Source of the DNA: JALZAA01 sp046724435
GTDB lineage: Bacteria; Actinomycetota; Acidimicrobiia; IMCC26256; JACDBD01
Assembly: GCA_046724435.1 (NCBI GenBank)
Contig: JBKOWN010000165.1
Span: 1 to 6,021 of the forward strand
Length of the DNA: 6,021 nucleotides
Direction: 5' to 3'
The stretch's first letter is position 1; every line of letters starts with the position of its first letter. The notes under the pieces are model-generated. The model searched no databases. It worked only from the letters and a program-made list of their open reading frames with translations, and was not told the origin of the DNA. The translations under genes were made by a program, and so were the position numbers. Positions 1 to 5,439 of this stretch are shown piece by piece.

Positions 1-513
1 GCACCGACGCCGAACCCCGGGTACACGCTGGGCGCCCTGGTCGACCACGTCGGCGGAGCGGCGCTCGCGTTCACGGGTGCAGCGGTCAAGGACACCGGTG
101 AGGCCACCTCGCACGCACCTTCAGGTGACGCCTCACGGCTCGGCGACGACTGGCGAAGGCGAATCCCGCGTGACCTGGCGGACTTGGCGGACGCGTGGCG
201 CGACCCGGAGGCGTGGACCGGGATGACGCAGGCCGGAGGCGTGGAGCTCCCCGGTGAGGTCGCCGGGCTCGTCGCGCTGGACGAGATCGTGATCCACGGC
301 TGGGACATTGCCCGCGCGTCCGGACAGGAATACGACTGTGACCCGGCGTCGCTCGAAGCTGTGCACGGATTCGTGATGCAGTTCTCCGAGCCCGGGCAGG
401 AAGAGGCGCGGGCGGGGCTCTTCGGCCCGGTGGTCGAGGTGCCGGACGACGCGCCGCTGCTCGATCGCGTCATCGGCCTCACCGGTCGCGACCCGGCCTG
501 GTCGCCGGGCTGA
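1..513 (+). CDS. TIGR03086/mycothiol-dependent-isomerase-like (DinB-fold) metal-binding protein, 3' part
   Basis: The 5' end lies outside the window; 170 residues remain, reading in frame from base 1 to the TGA at 511-513. The visible part has the hallmarks of the DinB/YfiT-like four-helix-bundle family that includes mycothiol-dependent maleylpyruvate isomerase. There is an N-terminal helix with LVDHVGG (fragment residues 13-19) and a later helix with ALDEIVIHGWDIARASG (about 92-108). H16, E95 and H99 match the His...Glu-x3-His metal-ligand pattern known from mycothiol-dependent maleylpyruvate isomerase. The conserved HGWD(I/L)A stretch and the short C-terminal region ending in a LxRVIGLTGRDPxW-like segment (about 155-168) are typical of TIGR03086 proteins. 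Members are cytosolic and thought to use a thiol cofactor such as mycothiol, but the substrate here is unknown. The next gene starts 28 bp downstream, so co-transcription is likely. Family assignment is firm; specific function is not. Confidence 0.85.
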   Translation, partial: APTPNPGYTLGALVDHVGGAALAFTGAAVKDTGEATSHAPSGDASRLGDDWRRRIPRDLADLADAWRDPEAWTGMTQAGGVELPGEVAGLVALDEIVIHGWDIARASGQEYDCDPASLEAVHGFVMQFSEPGQEEARAGLFGPVVEVPDDAPLLDRVIGLTGRDPAWSPG

Positions 514-530
514 GCCCGGACGCGGTGTTC

Positions 531-535
531 AGGGA
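531..535 (+). promoter_or_regulatory. Shine-Dalgarno site for the GNAT-GrpB gene
   Basis: AGGGA lies six bases before the GTG at 542-544. It supports that GTG as the start, and the protein beginning there opens directly with the first beta strand of a GNAT fold (MSIALRRSDPGECEAL). Confidence 0.6.
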
Positions 536-541
536 AGCACC

Positions 542-1477
542 GTGTCGATCGCACTCAGGCGGTCCGACCCGGGGGAGTGCGAGGCCCTGTCGGACCTCGC
601 TCTTCGGTCGAAGGCCCATTGGGGATACGACGCGAACTTTCTCGCCGCGTGCAGGGCAGAGTTGACCGTCGATCCGGCTCTCGCCGAGCGGGTCCGCGTC
701 ACGGTTGCCGAAAAGTCCGGAGACATCGCCGGTTTCTACGCGCTCGCCGGCGCGCCTCCGGTCGGCGAGCTGTCATTCCTCTTCGTCGAGCCGGCGAGGA
801 TCGGGGCCGGAATCGGCCGCATGCTGTGGCAGGACTGCCTGACCACAGCGGCGCGGGTGGGGATCTCTGAGATCCGGGTCGAGAGCGACCCGTACGCCGA
901 AGGGTTCTACGTGGCGATGGGAGCGACGCGCGTCGGCGACGTTCCTTCGCAATCGATCCCGGATCGTCGCCTGCCGCTTCTGAGCTTCGACATGGGAAAG
1001 GTTCCGATCGAGCTCCGGCCGGTGACAGATCTGGCGAGTGACGTCGATGCTCTCCTGAGGGAGCTTCGGCGCGACCTTCGATTACTCGTACCCGGCGTCG
1101 TGCTCGAGTACATCGGCGCTACGTCGATGCCCGACAGCATTACGAAGGGGGACGTCGACGTGAACCTACGGGTCGCGCCCCAGCGCTTCGACAGCGTGGT
1201 CGCCGCGCTCGCCGCCCGCTTCGACGTCGCGCAGCCGCAGAACTGGAGCGGAACCTACGCGAGCTTCTCCGACACCCGCCGTGGGTTGCCGCTCGGCATC
1301 CAGGTCACCGTCGCCGGCTCCGATGACGACTTCCTCGTCGAGCTCCGGGATCGCATGCGCGAGGATCCCGATCTGCGCCGCCGATACGACGCCGTCAAGC
1401 GGGCGAACGCGCCGGCGGGCCACGACGCTTACTGGCAGGCCAAGAACGACTTCCTTCGTCGCGTACGAGATCGATGA
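542..1477 (+). CDS. GNAT acetyltransferase fused to a GrpB-family nucleotidyltransferase-like domain
   Basis: The 311-residue protein has two domains. Residues 1-151 are a GNAT fold. They carry the RSKAHWGYD segment (22-30) of a common GNAT subgroup, the acetyl-CoA pyrophosphate loop IGAGIG (87-92; its first position is Ile rather than the usual Gln/Arg) and a C-terminal GFYVAMGA motif (121-128). Residues about 153-311 match GrpB/UPF0157 (PF04229): IGATSMP (191-197) corresponds to the family's GSTSxPG, followed by KGDVDV (202-207) and a C-terminal YWQAKNDFLRRV (297-308). GrpB proteins belong to the polymerase-beta-like nucleotidyltransferase superfamily; a UPF0157 domain is also the C-terminal part of mycobacterial CoaE. 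The expected activities are acyl transfer from acetyl-CoA and possibly nucleotidyl transfer, with unknown substrates. The GTG start has an AGGGA site six bases upstream. The gene follows the TIGR03086-like gene by 28 bp. No internal stop or frameshift separates the domains, and the join is only a few residues long. Confidence 0.88.
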   Translation: MSIALRRSDPGECEALSDLALRSKAHWGYDANFLAACRAELTVDPALAERVRVTVAEKSGDIAGFYALAGAPPVGELSFLFVEPARIGAGIGRMLWQDCLTTAARVGISEIRVESDPYAEGFYVAMGATRVGDVPSQSIPDRRLPLLSFDMGKVPIELRPVTDLASDVDALLRELRRDLRLLVPGVVLEYIGATSMPDSITKGDVDVNLRVAPQRFDSVVAALAARFDVAQPQNWSGTYASFSDTRRGLPLGIQVTVAGSDDDFLVELRDRMREDPDLRRRYDAVKRANAPAGHDAYWQAKNDFLRRVRDR

Positions 1478-1528
1478 GTCTCGAGGCTCGCCGCGGTCAT
1501 ACCGGGGAGAGTCCACAGCATCCCGAAC

Positions 1529-1534
1529 GGGAGG
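1529..1534 (+). promoter_or_regulatory. Strong Shine-Dalgarno site fixing the start of the DHFR-family gene
   Basis: GGGAGG sits seven bases before the ATG at 1542. The reading frame is open upstream as far as 1281, but that extension overlaps the GrpB domain codons in another frame. This site and the family-typical opening MKLVVQQFLTLDG make 1542 the true start. Confidence 0.75.
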
Positions 1535-1541
1535 ATCACCG

Positions 1542-2147
1542 ATGAAGCTGGTCGTGCAGCAGTTCCTCACGCTCGACGGCGTGGTGCAGGGCCCCGGTGG
1601 ACCGGACGAAGATCGCAGTGGTGGATTCGAGCACGGCGGATGGCAGGCTCCCTATGCCGACGACGTCGTCGGCGAGACCGTGACCGCCTCGATCTCCGGG
1701 GCGGACGCCCTGCTGCTCGGGCGCAAGACCTACGAGATCTTTGCGGGGTACTGGCCACAACACACCGATAACGAGGTCGGGGGCATGCTGAATCGCCTGC
1801 CGAAGCATGTGGCGTCGAAGACGCTGGACAAGGTCGAGTGGAAGAACTCGACGCTCATCAAGGGTGACGTCGCCGAAGGGGTTGCCAGCCTGAAGCGCGA
1901 GCCCGGGCGGGAGCTGCAGGTCCACGGCAGCGCGGATCTCGCGCAGACCCTGATGCGTCACGATCTCGTCGACGAGTACCGCCTGTTCCTCTACCCGGTC
2001 GTTCTCGGCACCGGGAAGCGGCTGTTCCGCGAAGGCGCAGTACCCGCCGCCATGCGGCTCACCGACAGCAAGCAGACGAGCTCGGGCATCGTGGCCCATA
2101 CGTACGAGCGCGCCGGGAAGCCGTCCTACGGCACGGTCGGGGAGTAG
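1542..2147 (+). CDS. Dihydrofolate reductase family protein (RibD C-terminal domain type)
   Basis: The protein is 201 residues, the usual length for stand-alone RibD-C/DHFR-family proteins (the YyaP/YwjB-like group). Visible landmarks are the opening beta strand with SLDG-like TLDGVVQ (10-16), LLLGRKTYE (57-65), where the GR dipeptide marks NADPH-binding proteins of this fold, VHGS (127-130), the HDLVDEYRLFLYPVVLGTGKRLF block (140-162) and a final YER strand. The family resembles the reductase half of RibD, which reduces a ribosylamino-pyrimidine with NADPH. Most solitary actinobacterial members have no known substrate and should not be called folA or ribD. It is a cytosolic protein with no signal or membrane segment. 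The gene lies 64 bp after the GNAT-GrpB gene and has its own strong ribosome binding site. It may be the last gene of the left-hand accessory group. Confidence 0.88.
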   Translation: MKLVVQQFLTLDGVVQGPGGPDEDRSGGFEHGGWQAPYADDVVGETVTASISGADALLLGRKTYEIFAGYWPQHTDNEVGGMLNRLPKHVASKTLDKVEWKNSTLIKGDVAEGVASLKREPGRELQVHGSADLAQTLMRHDLVDEYRLFLYPVVLGTGKRLFREGAVPAAMRLTDSKQTSSGIVAHTYERAGKPSYGTVGE

Positions 2148-2163
2148 GCGGGCAGGATCCGAC

Positions 2164-2193
2164 TTGGCCGACCGGGGTCCGGGGGCGCAGAAT
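2164..2193 (+). promoter_or_regulatory. Possible promoter for rplY-pth
   Basis: TTGGCC (2164-2169) and CAGAAT (2188-2193) are separated by 18 bases, each matching four of six positions of the sigma-70-type consensus. Transcription would begin near 2200, about 28 bases before the rplY ATG at 2228. That would put the upstream in-frame ATG at 2192 outside the message. It is a weak match in GC-rich DNA and is inferred only. Confidence 0.35.
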
Positions 2194-2213
2194 GGAAGGT
2201 CCCCGAACGCCGA

Positions 2214-2218
2214 AGAGG
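2214..2218 (+). promoter_or_regulatory. Shine-Dalgarno site for rplY
   Basis: AGAGG lies nine bases before the ATG at 2228. It favours that start over the in-frame ATG at 2192, whose extra 12 residues (MEGPRTPKRPDR) do not look like the beginning of an L25 protein. Confidence 0.55.
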
Positions 2219-2227
2219 CCCGATCGC

Positions 2228-2947
2228 ATGGCCGACAACGCCGACAACACCGACAACACGCTGAACGCCGAGCCCCGCGCGGTCGTCGGAAGCCGGCCGG
2301 CGGGGCGCCTACGCCGCGAGGGCAAGGTACCGGCGGTCATGTACGGCCTCGAGACCGACACCGCCAATCTCACGGTGCCCGGCCGGGAGCTCACCCACAT
2401 CCTGGCCGGGGAGTCCGGCGCCAACACGCTGATCACTCTCAAGCTGGACGGCGAGGAGCACCTGGCACTCGCCCGGCAGATCCAGCGGCACCCGACCCGG
2501 GGCGACCTGCTGCACGTCGACTTCATCCGGGTGCGCCGCGACGTCGCCGTCGCCGCCGAAGTGCCCGTGCACCTCGTCGGCGAGCCGGAAGGCGTGCGCG
2601 ACGGCGGCGTGCTCGAGCAGCTCGTGTTCACGCTGAGCATCGAGGCGAAGCCTGAAGACATCCCGCCCGATGTCGAGGCAGACGTGTCCGCTCTCAACAT
2701 CGGCGACCAACTGCGCATCGCGGACCTGCCGCTGCCGGCGGGCGTTGCCGCGCAACAGGAGGCCGACGAGCTGGTGGTGCAGGTCGTGATGCCGCGCGTC
2801 GCCGAGGAGCCCGAGCCGGCGGAAGGCGAGGAGGGCGAGGAGGTCGAGGGCGAGGCGCCGGAGGGCGAGGAGGGTGAGGCCGCACCGGCTGCCGAGGGCG
2901 GCGAGGGCGGCGAGGCCGCTTCCTCCGACGAGTCCTCCGAGAGCTGA
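2228..2947 (+). CDS. rplY: 50S ribosomal protein L25/general stress protein Ctc (long, TL5-type)
   Basis: The 239-residue protein is the long L25/CTC (TL5) form, which binds 5S rRNA in the central protuberance of the large ribosomal subunit. The N-terminal L25 domain spans about residues 12-100. It has LNAEPR (12-17), GSRPAGRLRREGKVPAVMYG (21-40), where the basic GxxRLRREGxVP stretch is the family signature, and RHPTRGDLLHVDF (88-99). A second, beta-rich TL5 C-terminal domain covers about 103-190, with VPVHLVGEPEGV (112-123) and GVLEQ (127-131). Residues 192-239 form a low-complexity acidic tail of Glu, Gly and Ala ending in Ser/Glu. The first residues after Met are a triple (A/T)DN repeat, an unusual short extension. 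The start at 2228 was chosen because of the AGAGG site and because the upstream ATG adds unrelated sequence. pth follows after five bases, the usual actinobacterial arrangement. Confidence 0.95.
   Translation: MADNADNTDNTLNAEPRAVVGSRPAGRLRREGKVPAVMYGLETDTANLTVPGRELTHILAGESGANTLITLKLDGEEHLALARQIQRHPTRGDLLHVDFIRVRRDVAVAAEVPVHLVGEPEGVRDGGVLEQLVFTLSIEAKPEDIPPDVEADVSALNIGDQLRIADLPLPAGVAAQQEADELVVQVVMPRVAEEPEPAEGEEGEEVEGEAPEGEEGEAAPAAEGGEGGEAASSDESSES
2231..2257 (+). repeat. Three tandem 9-base repeats at the rplY 5' end
   Basis: GCCGACAAC, GCCGACAAC and ACCGACAAC follow the start codon directly and encode Ala-Asp-Asn, Ala-Asp-Asn, Thr-Asp-Asn. The unit is in frame, so changes in copy number would lengthen or shorten the N terminus without a frameshift. 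Confidence 0.8.
2806..2920 (+). repeat. Purine-rich GAGGGCGAGG-type low-complexity repeat encoding the L25 acidic tail
   Basis: The + strand consists largely of degenerate GAG-GGC-GAG-GAG units with few pyrimidines. They encode repeated Glu-Gly-Glu-Glu motifs in the last 48 residues of L25. The repeat stays in frame and lies wholly inside the gene. Confidence 0.75.
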
Positions 2948-2952
2948 ACCGC

Positions 2953-3543
2953 GTGCGGCTGCGGCCGCGGCGGGGTACGCCGGCCGACCTGCTGGTGGTC
3001 GGGCTCGGCAATCCGGGCGACGAGTACCGAGGATCGCGTCACAACCTCGGGGCCGAGGTCGTCGAACTGCTCGCCGAGCGCCACGGCGGACGCCTGCGGA
3101 AGCGCAAGGAGCGCGCGCTCGTCGACGAGGTCACGATCGACGGGCGCCGCGTCGCGTTGGCGGTCCCGGTCACGTACGTCAACGACTCGGGCAATGCTGT
3201 CGGCGCGCTCGTTCGCCGCTTCGGTGTGGACCCCGAGCAGCTCGTCGTCGTCCACGACGAGCTCGACCTTCCGGTCGCCGAGCTGAAGGTGAAGTCGGGC
3301 GGCGGACTGGCCGGTCACAACGGTCTCCGGTCGATCGTCGACCACCTGCACACCGAGGACTTCCAGCGGGTGCGCATCGGTGTCGGCAAGCCCGTGTCGA
3401 AGGACCGCGGCGCCGATCACGTGCTGAACCGGTTCGGCAAGCGCGAACGGGCCGAAGTCGACGTGACCGTCGAGCAGGCGGCCGACGCCGTCGAGACGAT
3501 CGCGCGTGACGGCGTCGACACGGCCATGAACCGCTTCAACTGA
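2953..3543 (+). CDS. pth: Peptidyl-tRNA hydrolase
   Basis: The 196-residue protein has the normal bacterial Pth length. The enzyme hydrolyses the ester bond of peptidyl-tRNAs released from stalled ribosomes, so that tRNA can be reused in the cytosol. Signature elements are VVGLGNPGDEY (15-25), the catalytic His in SRHNLG (H30), VTYVNDSG (73-80), VVVHDELDLP (98-107) and GGLAGHNGLRSI (117-128). By position these give N20, H30, N77, D102 and N123, matching E. coli N10, H20, N68, D93 and N114. V76 stands where E. coli has Met67. The GTG start at 2953 is the first start after the preceding in-frame stop and gives a short basic lead of about 12 residues before the first strand. The ribosome binding site is weak (GAGAG at 2939-2943, inside rplY), so translational coupling to rplY five bases upstream is likely. 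The next gene begins five bases after the stop. Confidence 0.96.
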   Translation: MRLRPRRGTPADLLVVGLGNPGDEYRGSRHNLGAEVVELLAERHGGRLRKRKERALVDEVTIDGRRVALAVPVTYVNDSGNAVGALVRRFGVDPEQLVVVHDELDLPVAELKVKSGGGLAGHNGLRSIVDHLHTEDFQRVRIGVGKPVSKDRGADHVLNRFGKRERAEVDVTVEQAADAVETIARDGVDTAMNRFN

Positions 3544-3548
3544 GGGCG

Positions 3549-5339
3549 ATGCTCCCGGAGCGCGTGCCGAGGAAGACGCTCGTGTTGCTGGCGGTCGGGG
3601 CGGTGGCCGTGCGGCTCGCGTACCTGGCCGCGTTCGCGCGCGACTACACCCCGCGTCGCGACGCCGACCACTACCGGGCGATCGCCTCCGCGTTCTCGAA
3701 CGGCGACGGGATCTCGGCGACGTTCCCGTTCGCGTACGTGCATCCGACGGCGTTCCGACCACCGCTGTACCCGGTGCTGCTCGGCGTCTTCTACTGGGTC
3801 ACCAGCGCGCAGGTGGGTGTCGGGCAGCTGCTCAACGTCGCGCTCGGCTCGACGGTGGTCGTTCTCGCGGCGATGCTGGGCGCCCAGATCGCTGGATACC
3901 GCGCGGGTTTGGCGGCCGGCATCGCCGTCGGCGTCTCCCCGCCGCTCCTGGCGAACGACGTCGTGCTCCTCAGCGAACCGCTCGGTCTCGCGCTCCTGTT
4001 GGTGATGATCCTGCTGCTCGTACGCGGTCGGCCGGCGTGGGCGGGGCTTGCATGCGGACTGCTCGTGCTCACTCGGCCCAGCGCGCAGCTGTTCGTGGTC
4101 GTACTAGCCGCGTGGCTCGTGTGGCGAGCCGGCTGGCGAGCGGCGGCTCGCTTCGGCGCCGCGTCGATCGTCGTGGTCGCACCGTGGGTGGTGCGGAACT
4201 GGGTCCTTGTCGGCGCGCCGACGATCGTCACGTCCAACGGCTTCAACCTCGTGTCGGCGTACTCGGACGAAGCCTTGGCGTCGAAGGGCTTCGCCGACGC
4301 GGTCTTCGACGACCGTTTCACGCGCATCAACTTCACCCACCGGAACGAGGTGGAGCTCGACAACGCCTACCGGGAACACGCGCTCGACGACGTGAGAGAT
4401 CGGCCGACCATTCCACTCCTCGTCGTTCGCCACAACATCGCCCGGTACTTCGATCTGCGCCCGGGCGTGAACGAGAACGCCGAACGCTCCGACGGGCACA
4501 ACATCACGGTCCGAAACGTGACGCTCCCGCTCGTCTACCTCGTGACGGTCGTGGGCGTCGTCGGGCTCGTGCGGGCGCGCCGCCGACGCGGCGCCGAGTT
4601 GTTGCTCCTCGAAAGCGCGTACTTCACCGTTGTCAGCCTCGCCGTCATCGCCGGGCCCCGCTTGCGAGCGCCGTTGGACCTGGCTGCGGCCATCGGGGTG
4701 GGGCTCCTTGCCGCCGAGCTGATCGGACGGCGCGCCCCGAAGGAGCGGGAACCCGAGCTCGCCGCCGACGACGCGCCGGCCCCGGCCGCGTCCCGCTGGA
4801 GCCGGCGCACGCGGATCCTCGTCGCGCTGGCCACCGTCGTCGGCGTGGTCGTCGCCGCCGGCGGTGTCGCGGTCGCACGGAACCGGGTCGAGACGAACGC
4901 GCAGTCCCAGCTGAAGCAGCAGCTCGTGCGCGACGGGCCCGTCGTGCATGGCCTGGCCGCGATCGACGCCGGCAGCCTCGTGAGCGGGGGCGCGGCGCCG
5001 TCGAAGACCGACTACGCGCGCGCTCGGGCGGTCGCCGACCGGCTCTGGCTCCTGTCGCCGCGCCTCGCCGGCGGACTACGAAGTGAGACCCGCGCGGCCG
5101 CCCGCACCCTGGACGAGGCCATCTTCGAGCTCCAGGTGCTCGATCTCGTGACGAGGGACAACCGGGACCCGGGAACGCCATCCGAGGCCGCGCTCGACGC
5201 GTCCCGTGCCACCTACGAGTCAAAGGCGCGACCCGCCAACCCGCGGCTGCCCGACTGGGACACGATCAGCGCCAACCCCGCCATGCGGCGCGCGGCGCGG
5301 GAGCTCGACCGGCTCGAGAAGCGGCTCGGCCGTACTTGA
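3549..5339 (+). CDS. Polytopic membrane glycosyltransferase of GT-C/family-39 (ArnT/PMT-like) type with C-terminal extension
   Basis: The 596-residue protein has about 11-12 hydrophobic segments: roughly 11-30, 74-88, 92-113, 117-133, 136-158, 163-193 (probably two), 203-221, 325-343, 350-369, 375-392 and 421-444. The order of motifs fits GT-C glycosyltransferases that use polyprenyl-phosphate sugars outside the membrane: RRDADHY in the first external loop (36-42, candidate catalytic Asp38/Asp40), FRPPLYPVLL (69-78), LSEPL (141-145), LTRP (174-177) and APWVVRNW (211-218). A large loop (222-324) follows, as in family 39. After a Glu/Pro/Ala-rich linker (395-416) and the last membrane segment comes a 150-residue charged, helical-looking region (445-596) that I do not recognise. 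Sugar and acceptor are unknown. The ATG at 3549 has GAGGG overlapping the pth stop, only two bases away. GTG 3582, with GAGGA nine bases upstream, is a credible alternative that removes 11 residues. Confidence 0.78.
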   Translation: MLPERVPRKTLVLLAVGAVAVRLAYLAAFARDYTPRRDADHYRAIASAFSNGDGISATFPFAYVHPTAFRPPLYPVLLGVFYWVTSAQVGVGQLLNVALGSTVVVLAAMLGAQIAGYRAGLAAGIAVGVSPPLLANDVVLLSEPLGLALLLVMILLLVRGRPAWAGLACGLLVLTRPSAQLFVVVLAAWLVWRAGWRAAARFGAASIVVVAPWVVRNWVLVGAPTIVTSNGFNLVSAYSDEALASKGFADAVFDDRFTRINFTHRNEVELDNAYREHALDDVRDRPTIPLLVVRHNIARYFDLRPGVNENAERSDGHNITVRNVTLPLVYLVTVVGVVGLVRARRRRGAELLLLESAYFTVVSLAVIAGPRLRAPLDLAAAIGVGLLAAELIGRRAPKEREPELAADDAPAPAASRWSRRTRILVALATVVGVVVAAGGVAVARNRVETNAQSQLKQQLVRDGPVVHGLAAIDAGSLVSGGAAPSKTDYARARAVADRLWLLSPRLAGGLRSETRAAARTLDEAIFELQVLDLVTRDNRDPGTPSEAALDASRATYESKARPANPRLPDWDTISANPAMRRAARELDRLEKRLGRT

Positions 5340-5362
5340 CGCTCGGATCCGGGCGGTAGTCT
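5336..5362 (+). promoter_or_regulatory. Possible mfd promoter
   Basis: TTGACG (5336-5341), overlapping the stop codon of the membrane-protein gene, is followed after 15 bases by TAGTCT (5357-5362). Both resemble actinobacterial housekeeping sigma hexamers (TTGACN and TANNNT). The spacing is one to three bases shorter than ideal. Transcription would begin around 5369, giving mfd a leader of about 70 bases. Confidence 0.42.
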
Positions 5363-5378
5363 CGATACGAGCTCGCGA

Positions 5379-5402
5379 CCCCCGGTCGGCATCGGTCGGG
5401 GG
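5379..5402 (+). repeat. GC-rich inverted repeat in the mfd leader
   Basis: CCCCCG (5379-5384) can pair with CGGGGG (5397-5402) around a 12-base loop. The sequence CGGTCGG also occurs twice as a direct repeat (5383-5389 and 5393-5399). No T-run follows, so it is not a classical intrinsic terminator. It could end transcription from the upstream unit, act as a leader structure, or bind a regulator. Short GC stems are common at this base composition. Confidence 0.4.
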
Positions 5403-5439
5403 CTCCTTGCGCGCGCCATGACCCACCGCGGGCAGCCGA

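Noticed and set aside
1476..1489. Near-palindrome GAGTCTCGAGGCTC overlapping the GNAT-GrpB stop
   Set aside because: It pairs completely with one G-T wobble but has no loop and no T-run, so it is a poor terminator. A 14-base palindrome without a second copy is weak evidence for an operator.
1281..1541. Upstream extension of the DHFR-family reading frame
   Set aside because: It overlaps the GrpB domain in another frame and encodes Ser/Thr/Arg-rich nonsense. A strong GGGAGG and a family-typical N terminus place the start at 1542.
2192..2227. In-frame upstream ATG for rplY
   Set aside because: The extra 12 residues are not L25-like, the ATG falls in the possible -10 region, and AGAGG is better placed for the ATG at 2228.
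2059..3762. Long minus-strand open frame of 567 codons opposite rplY and pth
   Set aside because: Its translation is Arg/Ser/Pro-rich and low in complexity, as expected from the complement of GC-rich genes. It covers two certain genes and shows no domain.
4104..4949. Minus-strand open frame opposite the membrane-protein gene
   Set aside because: It is a shadow of the 3549-5339 gene, whose hydrophobic segments and motifs are clear. The antisense product has no recognisable motif.
5418..5439. ATG at 5418 as a possible mfd start
   Set aside because: It is out of frame with the Mfd sequence; the frame it opens reads low-complexity Arg/Gly/Pro/Ala sequence.
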